The notes under the pieces were generated by a model, which had not been told where the DNA came from, made no database searches, and was given only the letters and a program-made list of their open reading frames with translations. From Symbiodinium natans (Eukaryota > Sar > Dinophyceae > Suessiales > Symbiodiniaceae), in the NCBI GenBank assembly GCA_905221605.1, contig CAJNDS010002301.1, positions 2,055,692 to 2,119,691 of the forward strand: a stretch of 64,000 nt of DNA. Direction: 5' to 3'. Numbering within the stretch: position 1 is the first letter of the stretch; every line of letters starts with the position of its first letter. Below are positions 18,401 through 23,572 of this stretch, in pieces. The position numbers and the translations under genes are program-made.

Positions 18401-21329
18401 GATATGCGAAATAATGCCTACTTCGGATAATCTTATCACCCTGCTTGTATGGCTTCGGGTTCAGGGTTGAGGGCCCCCTAAACCCTAAATCCTCAACTCT
18501 AAAACTGCCAACCTCTGATGAGTAAGCTTCCCCCAGAATAGTGCGACATTGGCCCGTACAGAATAGCAGCATAGAAAGAAAATACCCGATTCTGAGATGT
18601 CAGATGGTTGGAAGGGGCGAATGGGAACCCTAAACCCTGAACCTAAACCCAAATTCAAAACCCTAAACCCTAAACCCTAAACCCGAAACCCTCCTAAAGG
18701 GAGGTCACTGCCTTGAGGTTGGCAGCGTGAAGCTCCCTGAACCTTCAGGACATGCCAACACGCCCGCCCAGACGAAGCCTGGCCGCAAACCTTTGCCCAG
18801 AGAGCCCCGATACAGTTTAGGGTTTAGAGCCCTCAGCAGGACTTTAGGGTTTAGGGTCTAGGGTTTAGGGTATAGGGGTTAGGGTTCAGGGATTGGGGTG
18901 TAGGGCTTAGGGCTTATGGCCTTCAACCACTATAGGACCCCTACCGCAATAAGGGACCCTGCCCCTGACCCAATACCCGTTGATGGAGGGTTCAACCAAA
19001 GCCATATTGGGATCCTCTCACAAGAAACCCTAAACCCTAAACCCGAAACCCTAAACCCTAATCAAGGGGTTCATTGGGCGCATGGGGGTGACTATCAGGG
19101 TGAGTTTCGACGCCGGCCATTTTCTGAGACTGCTGGCCGATGTAGTTGAGGATTGCGAGCTCGTGGCCAATCCTTGGGGGCTTGGGTTTTAGGGTGGAGG
19201 GTTGAGGGTTTAGGGTTTATGGTTCAGGGGTTTAGGGGTTTGGGGGCGAAGGGGTTTAGGTTTTCAGGGTTTTAGGGTTTTAGGGTTTAGGAGGTTTAGG
19301 GTTGGAATGAGACCAGCATGGGCTATGAGGCGCCATCATCAACCCCGAAGGGGAATAATCGGCAGCCTCTCTGGGGGGTTACCCTATATCGTCCCTATAC
19401 ATATATATAAATATATACCCAAGTCGCCCCCAAAATAACCCCCGAATATCCCCTAAGGCCTCTCTGAGGAGTTACAGAGGAAGAAGATTCGGCCTACTGC
19501 TTTGGGCCTTAGTGCGGGTATATGGGGCAGGGGCTATGTGTCCCCTCATTAACGTTTTGGGATAAGCACCGAAACCTCAATATACCAGAACATAAAAAAC
19601 CATAACATAATAACGTGCAACGTAATCTAGCATGACAAGATATAGCATCGTGTAACATCACGCTCTACAATCTAACATAATAAGCAACCATACAAATATT
19701 TAACTGATCATAGAACCGGTGCATTGTCACCTTAAACCCTAAACCCTAAACCCTAAACCCTAAACCCTCCGAGCCGCGTCCCCGAAGGCGTCTCGAGGAT
19801 GGGCAGCTCCAGGAAAGGCGTCGTGGGCTTCAGCGCCTTCCAATCCTCGGGGAAGGCACCTGTAGGAGCTCTCACTTCGGGGGGGTTTAGGGTTTAGGGT
19901 TTAGGGTTGAGGGTTTAGGGTTTAGGGTTTAGGGTTTAGGGTTTAGGGGGTAAGTAAAGCGTGACTAGTATGAGTAATCATCGTAGAAGTGAGAACGGTA
20001 AGAGTAATCAGAGTAAGAGAGTTCTAGCAGTACTAGAGACCCTTAACCTTATCTCCTAAGCCCCTAAACCCTACACCCTACACCCTAAAGCCTAAACCCC
20101 AAACCCCAAAGAGTTAATTCTTCGATCATTGGGCTATCGAGTTTTGGATTTCAGCATGGAGGCTGCGGCTTCCAGAGTTCGGAGGTCATGGTGTGGGTTT
20201 AGGGTTTAGGGTTTAGGGTTTAGGGTCTAGGGTCTAGGGTCTAGGGTTTAGGGTTTAGGGTTCAGGTAGCCTTCGCCAGGGATTTCCGAAATTAGGGGGT
20301 ACCTTTTGGTGTCCTCACTTATTCGGGAATCCTACTATTTGGGGATCCTTTCTATCGCATACTCCTTAATGGTGACTGGTTTGGAGGAACCCCCTAAGCC
20401 CTAAGCCCTAAACCCTAAACCCCAAACCCTAAACCCCAAACCCCAAACCCTAAACCCTAAACCCCAAACCCTAAACCCTAAACCCTAAACCCTCTCAGCA
20501 AGTATGGCCGTCGTGGGCGCGGAGGTGCACGACTTGCCCTGAAGACCATGGGCTTCTTGACGAAACGTGGGGGGTTTACGAACACTTGGAGGTTCATGGT
20601 ACTTACTAGCCAGTTATAATTATAATACCCCTAGAGGGCCTCATAGGGGTTATCCCACGTATAAGTAGGGTTATAAGCTCAGTTATAATTGGTTCGTAAG
20701 TACCATGAACCTCCAAGCATACGGGACCTGCATATAAACTCCCCAAATAGTAGGGTTTCCCTTACTTAGCTGCTGAGTTCATGCGCCCCCCCCCCCCCTC
20801 CCCCCCCCCCCCCTCCCCCCCCCCCCCCTCCCCCCCCCCCCCCTCCCCCCCCCCTCCCCCCCCCCCCCCCAAAAAAAAAAACAAGTGTACACTTTCAGTT
20901 CTATGGGAGATTATCGTATCCCAAAAAGTGTAAAGTGTACTCATTCAGCTACTAAGTAGCAGGGGTTCCCTTATAATAAGGACCCCAATAATCAGGCACC
21001 CCAAATTTCGGAAACCCCCACGCAGGAGAATGACGAGCCTGTAGTAACCCCTAAACCCTAAACACTAAACCCTAAGCCCAAAACCCTCAACTTAAACCTG
21101 GCCGGATCCAAGCAACCCGAACAAGTTGCGCCTTCCCACTCCAAACCGCTGTGCTGCAGTGCCAGCGCCGCTGCAGGGCCCTTGGCCCACAGCTTGAAGT
21201 AGGTGTACCTGGTTCCGTTCAGACCCTAAACCCTAAACCCTAAACCCTAAACCCTAAACCCTAAACCCTAAACCCTAGACCCTAAACCCTATACCCTAAA
21301 CCCTAAACCCTAAACCCTAAACCCTAACT
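3307..21329 (-). CDS. Glutathione S-transferase gene (eleven exons; one intron contains another gene)
   Basis: Cytosolic-type GST that would conjugate glutathione to electrophiles. Exons in reading order: about 21,329 (5' part unresolved), 21,132-21,208, 19,770-19,859, 19,112-19,172, 17,895-17,936, 16,601-16,652, 15,868-15,933, 6,005-6,057, 5,029-5,108, 3,924-3,957, 3,307-3,461. The joined product is about 218 residues, the usual GST length, with no gap or duplication. N-terminal thioredoxin-like half: YTYFKLWAKGP (Tyr-containing strand), PFLELPIL (cis-Pro motif), HELAILNYIG (the glutathione gamma-glutamyl site, usually S/E-x-A-I-L). C-terminal helical half: EFAISQQLL, EDMYQKLSKL, GKFTTSGVTVGECKLF, LAGFYDRFAGE. 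Frames agree across nearly all junctions. Donors are GT or GC; acceptors are AG, usually followed by G. Junctions 2/3 and 7/8 are ambiguous by a few bases inside a direct repeat. The initiator Met was not found. Confidence 0.85.
3924..3957 (-). CDS. GST exon 10
   Basis: A 34-nt exon, CTCCAG|GACAAC to CTGCTTG|GTTGTG, encoding DNILADYPELL plus one base. It joins in phase to exon 9 (…LHALKLIK) upstream and exon 11 downstream with canonical GT-AG borders. The following intron ends in telomeric units. Confidence 0.75.
4007..4133 (+). repeat. Homogeneous CTTAGGG variant telomeric array
   Basis: About seventeen consecutive CTTAGGG (GGGCTTA) units, then a switch to canonical TTTAGGG at the right end. 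One internal unit reads TTCGGG. A smaller array of the same variant on the other strand lies at about 2,334-2,400. Such homogeneity implies local expansion of one mutant unit. Confidence 0.9.
5029..5108 (-). CDS. GST exon 9
   Basis: Encodes GKFTTSGVTVGECKLF followed by STLHALKLIK, the GST C-terminal region usually written as tSG.tvGE.kLFa.LH. It starts at CTCCAG|GGGG and ends with a GC donor, ATCAAG|GCCTCG. The upstream boundary is ambiguous within the CAGGG repeated at both intron ends. Confidence 0.85.
5123..5245 (+). repeat. TTTAGGG array in GST intron 8
   Basis: About fifteen units, with TTTGGGG variants near the right end, lying immediately upstream (minus sense) of GST exon 9. The intron therefore ends in CCCTAA-rich sequence a few bases before the CTCCAG acceptor. 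Confidence 0.9.
6005..6057 (-). CDS. GST exon 8
   Basis: Starts CCTGCAG|CG and encodes EAFYKASGGSGASAEL. The two leading bases complete the codon left open by exon 7 at 15,868, giving …RTPAKPEAFYKASGG across a 9.8-kb intron. That continuity, plus the absence of any other exon of this type nearby, is why I place exons 7 and 8 in one gene. Confidence 0.75.
8071..8182. mobile_element. MITE family B (TIR AGAGCCCAATACCCCTTAA)
   Basis: Inverted ends AGAGCCCAAAACCCCTTAA and AATTCAGGGGCATTGGGCTCTCT. Other copies: 16,842-16,981 (with an internal direct duplication of about 50 bp), 18,299-18,398, 23,374-23,504 (with a telomeric insertion) and a fragment at 41,807-41,840. No coding capacity. Copies sit in introns of the GST and signal-peptide genes. 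Confidence 0.75.
8424..8612. mobile_element. MITE family I (TIR CATATGAAGCAGGGTTTATA)
   Basis: Ends are inverted versions of CATATGAAGCAGGG, with an interior holding three or four tandem copies of ACACTCACCAAAATTA followed by AAAGGAACCTTATA. Further copies at 36,914-37,038 and 53,418-53,541 share the GGACACC and ACTCACC core. Confidence 0.7.
9462..9652. mobile_element. MITE family K with a telomeric array inside
   Basis: Left end TAGTTGCTGAGTTCAT and right end GTACTCATGTAGCTACAAAG match the element at 20,763-20,957 (TAGCTGCTGAGTTCAT … GTACTCATTCAGCTACTAAG). Here the middle is replaced by thirteen CCCTAAA units (9,493-9,583); in the other copy the same place holds long poly-C runs. It lies directly downstream of oxidase exon 11. 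Confidence 0.7.
9652..9710 (-). CDS. Oxidase exon 12 (frame uncertain)
   Basis: Follows a family-D element (GGACAAG|TCAGG). Read with the TG|GTAGTAG donor of the previous exon it encodes a very hydrophobic stretch containing VFWALTLSGVGLLVFLIL, a plausible C-terminal membrane helix. Read with the TAT|GTTTCT donor it gives SGFLGIDAIRSRPLG and could continue into a Cys/Ala-rich exon at about 9,316-9,460. I slightly prefer the first. Confidence 0.5.
9652..14767 (-). CDS. FAD-dependent sugar-1,4-lactone oxidase-like protein (VAO/PCMH + ALO domains), nested in a GST intron
   Basis: Flavoprotein of the D-arabinono/L-gulono/galactono-1,4-lactone oxidase group, whose members oxidise aldonolactones to ascorbate-type products. 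Exons in reading order: 14,542-14,767, 14,202-14,281, 13,998-14,041, 12,955-13,062, about 12,370-12,490, about 11,519-11,888, about 11,170-11,290, 10,673-10,937, 10,532-10,618, 10,179-10,247, about 9,862-10,063, 9,652-9,710. The N-terminus has a Cys-rich stretch and a hydrophobic segment (WLLVVLVPFFISLAI), so membrane anchoring is likely. The FAD domain shows VRAIGGGWSW, CTIEAGGGAWMYDL and QSLGGAIATNVHDT. The ALO domain shows IEMEFFVPFDHA, NIDFFFDRDW, RLHAGKFV and VDPNSVFRTP in family order. The His usually carrying covalent FAD (GHSW) is Trp here, so FAD is probably non-covalent. Exons 5-7 have uncertain edges. Confidence 0.8.
9715..9866. mobile_element. MITE family D (TIR GTCCAGTAACCT), intron between oxidase exons
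   Basis: Ends TTGTCCAGTAACCTAGGG and GTTACCTACTTGTACTCTAC, core GTTCAACCTTTGGGATT … AGAATGCCC. It fills the gap between oxidase exons 11 and 12 and carries a five-unit telomeric block near its left end. Related copies: about 12,500-12,580, 15,034-15,135, 15,719-15,812 and 17,728-17,790. Confidence 0.7.
9862..10063 (-). CDS. Oxidase exon 11 (ALO C-terminal part)
   Basis: TATAG|GTGCGACTG begins RLHAGKFVAPGI, the His/Lys segment near the ALO C-terminus, followed by FAALIDEVDPNSVF, matching the F..lR..lDP.g.F ending of the family. The exon joins exon 10 in phase (LPF|VRLHAGKF). The 3' edge lies at TAT|GTTTCT or TTG|GTAGTAG. Confidence 0.8.
10179..10247 (-). CDS. Oxidase exon 10
   Basis: Twenty-three codons, EEFQRLQHTILESWESLQPP plus LPF, in phase with both neighbours. 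The upstream intron is best read as GA-AG (TGG|GAAGCTTGG … CGAAG|GAAGAG). Removing it restores DRDW|EEFQRL, and GAAG is repeated at both ends. The downstream donor is GT (TTC|GTACC). Confidence 0.8.
10248..10531 (-). mobile_element. MITE family G used as intron, with a telomeric array inside
   Basis: Ends are CTTGGTAGCCCAG and CTGGGCTACGAAG in minus sense, with GAAG duplicated on both sides like a target-site duplication. The interior has an AAT/AAG-rich tract (10,270-10,350) and eleven CCCTAAA units (10,437-10,515). It exactly separates oxidase exons 9 and 10. Related copies: about 3,005-3,107, an end at 8,847, and 55,250-55,345. Confidence 0.75.
10532..10618 (-). CDS. Oxidase exon 9
   Basis: Twenty-nine codons from CCAG|GTGCCC to GACTGG|GAAG, including ALAVNIDFFFDRDW, the ALO-domain strand that follows the conserved S-P segment. 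It is flanked upstream by the 54-nt telomeric intron. Confidence 0.85.
10619..10672 (-). repeat. 54-nt intron made of telomeric repeats
   Basis: Between oxidase exons 8 and 9. In minus sense the intron begins GTGCCACCC, continues as about six CCCTAAA-type units (one CCCCAAA) and ends AAACCAG. Exons on both sides are phase 0 and homologous to one continuous family segment (…ALALRQ|VPPTVAPM…). CAGGTGCC occurs at both boundaries as a direct repeat. Confidence 0.85.
10673..10937 (-). CDS. Oxidase exon 8 (start of ALO domain)
   Basis: The longest oxidase exon (265 nt). CCTAG|GAGAGAAG opens it and CGGCAG|GTGCC closes it. It encodes WDRQLLSGSVVRSFVEDV … LPEQHIEMEFFVPFDHAARA, the ALO entry motif (mEyfVP...a..al..l). 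The preceding intron reads best as GA-AG (CTCGG|GAGGG … TAG|GAGAG) and contains about eighteen CCCTAAA units at 11,038-11,163. Confidence 0.85.
11170..11290 (-). CDS. Oxidase exon 7 (probable)
   Basis: Open minus-strand segment containing LWINSRSAVETRC and SRELFLEPAPAAVDLLNLG. Joined at CTCGG to exon 8 it stays in frame (LNLGREVIEG). No specific family motif is visible and its upstream edge is not fixed. Confidence 0.5.
11519..11888 (-). CDS. Oxidase exon 6 (probable)
   Basis: A continuous minus frame from AACAACAG|TGGCC. It contains NGTAVAVTYNRSDKAFGYSF, then FLSCVEGGVIIRAVLSVEVL, which fits the end of the FAD-binding domain (G.iGvit.v.l.v.p). The 3' end abuts a family-E element. Internal introns cannot be excluded because part of it is an unusual FAD-domain sequence. 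Confidence 0.5.
12370..12490 (-). CDS. Oxidase exon 5 (FAD-domain core)
   Basis: CTAAG|GCTCTG begins LCLNSDRGQSLGGAIATN, then VHDTFSPTFAEAVISLRL, the diagnostic q.lgGai.t..Hg segment of VAO/PCMH flavoproteins. It joins exon 4 in phase (AAK|GLCLN) with a GT donor. The 3' side carries TTCACGCCGACTCTAGCC, nearly repeated at about 12,109-12,126. Confidence 0.8.
12955..13062 (-). CDS. Oxidase exon 4
   Basis: ATGCAG|CCGAGG to AAGGG|GTTCGC, 108 nt, encoding SDDSNCTIEAGGGAWMYDLV. This is the PCMH strand that packs on FAD (tveaGa....l). Phases match exons 3 and 5. Confidence 0.8.
13180..13860. repeat. Imperfect direct repeats in an oxidase intron
   Basis: Several diverged copies of a segment containing AACACTGGCATTTACA and a TTTGCACAACA-type motif recur at roughly 100-120 bp spacing. 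A G-rich run at 13,379-13,425 precedes them. No convincing exon is seen; open plus-strand frames here look incidental. Confidence 0.5.
13870..13972 (-). repeat. CCCTAAAA octamer array
   Basis: Starts with normal CCCTAAA units and then switches to about eight CCCTAAAA octamers, a +1 variant of the telomere unit. It lies inside the oxidase intron between exons 3 and 4. Confidence 0.9.
13998..14041 (-). CDS. Oxidase exon 3
   Basis: CAG|GTCTTGG to CTGCA|GTGTTC, 44 nt, encoding VLALRGELASIGEL. It bridges WSWNP and CTIEAGG in the FAD domain, with GT-AG borders and matching phases. Confidence 0.75.
14202..14281 (-). CDS. Oxidase exon 2 (GGGWSW motif)
   Basis: Encodes PGPGENVRAIGGGWSWNP, the start of the PCMH fold. 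In most ALO enzymes this is VR.vGsGHSw with His as the covalent flavin site; here the position is Trp. The 3' edge is either GC|GCTTACC or GGA|GTGGTT, both phase 0. The 5' junction with exon 1 is ambiguous by one base and does not fit GT-AG cleanly. Confidence 0.75.
14542..14767 (-). CDS. Oxidase exon 1 (N-terminal anchor)
   Basis: ATG at 14,767 follows telomeric sequence closely. The product begins MCSQHPCKAVSCCCCSW, then a membrane-spanning hydrophobic stretch, then YLEVTSEEALLEQLNEAS, the helix that precedes the FAD motif in this family. The exon ends at CAA|GTAAGG. Confidence 0.75.
14768..15867 (-). other. 5' part of GST intron 7, upstream of the nested oxidase
   Basis: Contains telomeric blocks, two family-D elements (15,034-15,135 and 15,719-15,812) and open islands. 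The best island is minus-strand 15,182-15,352 with PDPDVGIHVWEPTTREG and SSRRVYRLARLDSDAY. It does not fit GST or the oxidase and could be a 5' exon or chance. The promoter of the nested gene, if separate, should lie here; no motif is evident. Confidence 0.4.
15868..15933 (-). CDS. GST exon 7
   Basis: TTTGCAG|GCGAGG to GCTAAGC|GTTAGG, 66 nt, encoding EEADACWTDENEQTHNRTPA plus K. It joins exon 6 as SG|EEADACW. Its GT donor opens the 9.8-kb intron that holds the oxidase gene. Confidence 0.8.
16601..16652 (-). CDS. GST exon 6
   Basis: AACTAG|GCAGAG to CTCTCAG|GCAGTC, 52 nt, encoding AEDMYQKLSKLKSGLLS plus one base. The donor is GC, and CAGGC is repeated at both ends of the next intron. Confidence 0.85.
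17397..17552. mobile_element. MITE family A copy 1 (TIR CTTGGAGGTTCATGGTACTT)
   Basis: Near-palindromic element: CTTGAAGGTTCATGGTACTT at one end and AAGTACCATGAACCTCCAAG at the other, with internal TATAACTGTACTTATAAC repeats. It is flanked by CA dinucleotides on both sides. It lies within GST intron 5. Confidence 0.85.
17590..17692. mobile_element. MITE family L fragment with TA core
   Basis: TATATATA core with the flanking motif GGGATTATGGAGGGCCC. Related copies lie near 32,400-32,520 and 46,720-46,870. Ends are not sharply defined. Confidence 0.4.
17895..17936 (-). CDS. GST exon 5
   Basis: Exactly fourteen codons, DLTEFAISQQLLNQ, between AGTCAG|GATCTG and AACCAG|GCAGCG (GC donor). It is phase 0 on both sides and homologous to the GST linker and first C-terminal helix. 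Confidence 0.85.
19112..19172 (-). CDS. GST exon 4
   Basis: CCCAAG|GATTGG to GCCGGC|GTCGAA, 61 nt, encoding IGHELAILNYIGQQSQKMAG. HELAIL is the glutathione gamma-glutamyl-binding turn. The plus strand is also open here but gives no family match. Confidence 0.85.
19770..19859 (-). CDS. GST exon 3
   Basis: CCTACAG|GTGCC to about CTCGG|AGGG, encoding FPEDWKALKPTTPFLELPIL then ETPSGTRLG. PFLELPIL carries the cis-proline that contacts the glutathione backbone. The 3' border is ambiguous within GGAG/GG next to a telomeric block. Confidence 0.85.
20585..20717. mobile_element. MITE family A copy 2
   Basis: CTTGGAGGTTCATGGTACTT … AAGTACCATGAACCTCCAAG with CA on both flanks. Inside GST intron 2. Confidence 0.85.
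20763..20957. mobile_element. MITE family K with long poly-C runs
   Basis: TAGCTGCTGAGTTCAT, then about 90 bp of C-runs broken by single Ts, a poly-A tract, and AAAGTGTACTCATTCAGCTA. It corresponds to the element at 9,462-9,652, where telomeric units occupy the C-rich position. Confidence 0.7.
20960..21022. mobile_element. MITE family C (GGGGTTTCCGAAATT end)
   Basis: Shares CCTTATAATAAGGACCCCAA and AATTTCGGAAACCCCC with copies near 16,222-16,312, 20,286-20,397, 28,078-28,165, 32,066-32,152, 35,575-35,652 and 40,940-41,047. No coding capacity. Confidence 0.65.
21132..21208 (-). CDS. GST exon 2
   Basis: ACCAG|GTACACC to TGGGAAG|GCGC, 77 nt, encoding YTYFKLWAKGPAAALALQHS then GLEWE. This is the first beta-strand and helix of the GST thioredoxin-like domain. 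GC donor. Confidence 0.85.
21209..21328 (-). repeat. 120-nt telomeric intron flanked by a 12-nt duplication
   Basis: In minus sense the intron starts GTTAGGG, runs through about fourteen TTTAGGG units and ends GAACGGAACCAG. The sequence CTGAACGGAACC is present both just before the array and at its end (plus-strand GGTTCCGTTCAG at 21,211 and 21,331). The GT donor is created where the duplicated flank meets the array. Confidence 0.7.
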
Positions 21330-22219
21330 CGGTTCCGTTCAGGTTTTGGGGTCTAGGGCCTTAGAGCCGAAGCAGGTGTACGACATGTTGCTCGCTTGGG
21401 GCTTCTTGGGGGATGCTCGTAGGACTCAAAAAGCCGGTCACGAGTCCAAAGATGCTGGCGGATGTTCTTACAAGTGCTTTCAAAACCCCAAAGCCCCAAT
21501 TGTTGTTTGTAGATTGCCAAGCTTTGCTTCTGGCACCCACTTGCCTGAAATCTGAAGAGTTCGCTGCCATAAAGACTCAGGGGACTCAATCAATAGGCTG
21601 CAAACAATCGTGTTATTGTAGGCCTAACCTCTAAACTCGACATTGACAAGTAAACCTTCTTACACCCCACTTTTTTCAGCTCCCTGAGCCGTACAGGATG
21701 TGGGATGTGCGGATCAGCCGAGACGCTTCAATGCTTGCCGTGCCACGGCAGAGTCACTTCCTCGGCTTGGGTTGTAGAGCTTAGGAGGGTAGCCCCACTG
21801 TGTCTTTAGGTCTCAGTACTTCCTCGATGTATATGTATTTGATATGTGCAATGTGGCACTGGCTGTAGCATTCTAGATTCTATGATCGCGAAATATTCTA
21901 ACATTTGTTGGGGTCGCCCGCCATTATCACAAGCTTTTTCCGGGGGCTATGTTTCGAATTTGTGGGTTTGTATTTCGTTAGGGTGGGTTCCACGAAACCC
22001 TAAACCCTAAACCCTAAACCTTGACCCCTAAACCCTGAGCCACCCTAACCCTAAACCCTAAACCCTGAGGTTCCTGAGAAAAGCTGGGCCGGTTGCATCT
22101 AAAGCCTTGTTGGCTTCAGAAACCCTAAACCTTAAACCCTGAGCCACCCTAACCCTAAACCCTAACCCTAAACCCTAAACCCTAAACCCTAAGCTCAGCG
22201 GGGGAGGGGGGGGTTGGTG

Positions 22220-22266
<47 letters not shown>

Positions 22267-23529
22267 GGGTGGCGTCGGGGGGCTGTGGATTGAAGCCAGT
22301 GCAACATTAGACAGATGCATACATAGAAAATTATACATGCATACAGGAGAAACCCTCAAAAGCCAAGTGCAACCACAGCGGCCGTGGTTGGGCTGTATAA
22401 TAATTCCTTACGCGCGTCCTAGATGGCGCGGCTCGGAGCCCTCGATCTTAAACTAGAATGACCCTCAAACCTAAACCCTAAACTAGAACCCCTGTGAAAC
22501 ATATAGGGTCTAGGGAGATTCCTAAATACGATCCTCTTAAGTCCAAATATGAAGGAAGATGTCAACTTTCCAAGTGCCCTACCAAGGAAAGCGCGTAGTT
22601 CTGCGTGGGTGCACCCCCCGAGCCCTAAACCAACCAAGCCACCAAATCCCCAAAACATCCAAATGCCTCACCCAAACCCAAACACTCTGACACCAAAACC
22701 AAAACGAAAGCCCAAAAACTCGTAAAAATCCCCCCCCCCCCCAAGAGAAAACCAAAACTAAACCCTGAAACCCTAACCTCCTAAACCCTAAACCCAAAAC
22801 CCTAATACCTAAACCCTAAACCCTAACCCCCCCCACCCCCACCCCCCCCCAACCCTCACACACCTTTGCCGGGGCTCGCAGCCGGCAGGGACCGGCCTCG
22901 AGAGGCTTAGGGTCTAGGGTTTAGGGTTTAGGGTTTAGGGTTTAGGGTTTAGGGTTTGGGGTTTGGGGTTTAGGGTTTAGGGTTTAGGGTTTGGGGCTTA
23001 GGGTTTAGGGTTTAGGGTTTGGGGTTTGGGGTTTGGGGTTTGGGGTTTAGGGTTTAGGGTTTAAGCTTACATCCAAGGGCTTGGAGGATCAAAGCCCTTG
23101 AGCCTTTAGGGCTCACACGGGATGCGTGTAGGATTTGCCTGCGCAGCTAGCTCAAAAAAGCGCCAAACCCCAAACCCTAAAGAAGTCAAAGCCTTGTGGG
23201 CGTGAAGGGTTTGTGGGGTTGTTTCCCCACGCCCTAAACCTTAAACCCCAAACCCTAACCCTAGACCTTAAACCCTCGGTGTGAATGTGTTCGATGTTCA
23301 CTCCGGAATTCTCTGCCCGCGTCTCCTGCACTGTACTCCTCGCCTGGGTATACTTATACCTACCCCGACCCAAAGAGCCCTACACCCCTTAAACAAAGAA
23401 TACGCCTTAAATCATCATAGGGATCCTAAAAGCCAACAGCAATTTTCGGGCCCCGAAACCCTAAACGCTAAACACTGAACCCTGTTGAGGGGTATTGGGC
23501 TCTGAGGCTGTTCTAAGCGGGGGTCTCAA
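21330..23529 (-). other. 5' region of GST and 3' part of the signal-peptide gene: repeats and exon-like islands
   Basis: Holds a poly-G tract (22,218-22,265), telomeric blocks, and islands such as 22,862-22,908 (SRGRSLPAASPGK|GTGTG) and 22,078-22,117 (EANKALDATGPAFLRNL) on the minus strand. The GST start codon and the end of the signal-peptide gene should be here. Dinoflagellate mRNAs normally receive a trans-spliced leader at an AG; no diagnostic site could be chosen. Confidence 0.35.
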
Positions 23530-23572
23530 AACAGCAGTTTCCAAGCCGTGAGCTCCCCAAAGAAGGCGTGCC
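23530..23572 (-). CDS. Signal-peptide gene exon 3 (probable)
   Basis: Begins at a telomere-derived acceptor, TTTAG|GGCACG. With the two bases left by exon 2 it reads ARLLWGAHGLETAVLR. The 3' end is unresolved before a family-B element. Confidence 0.45.
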
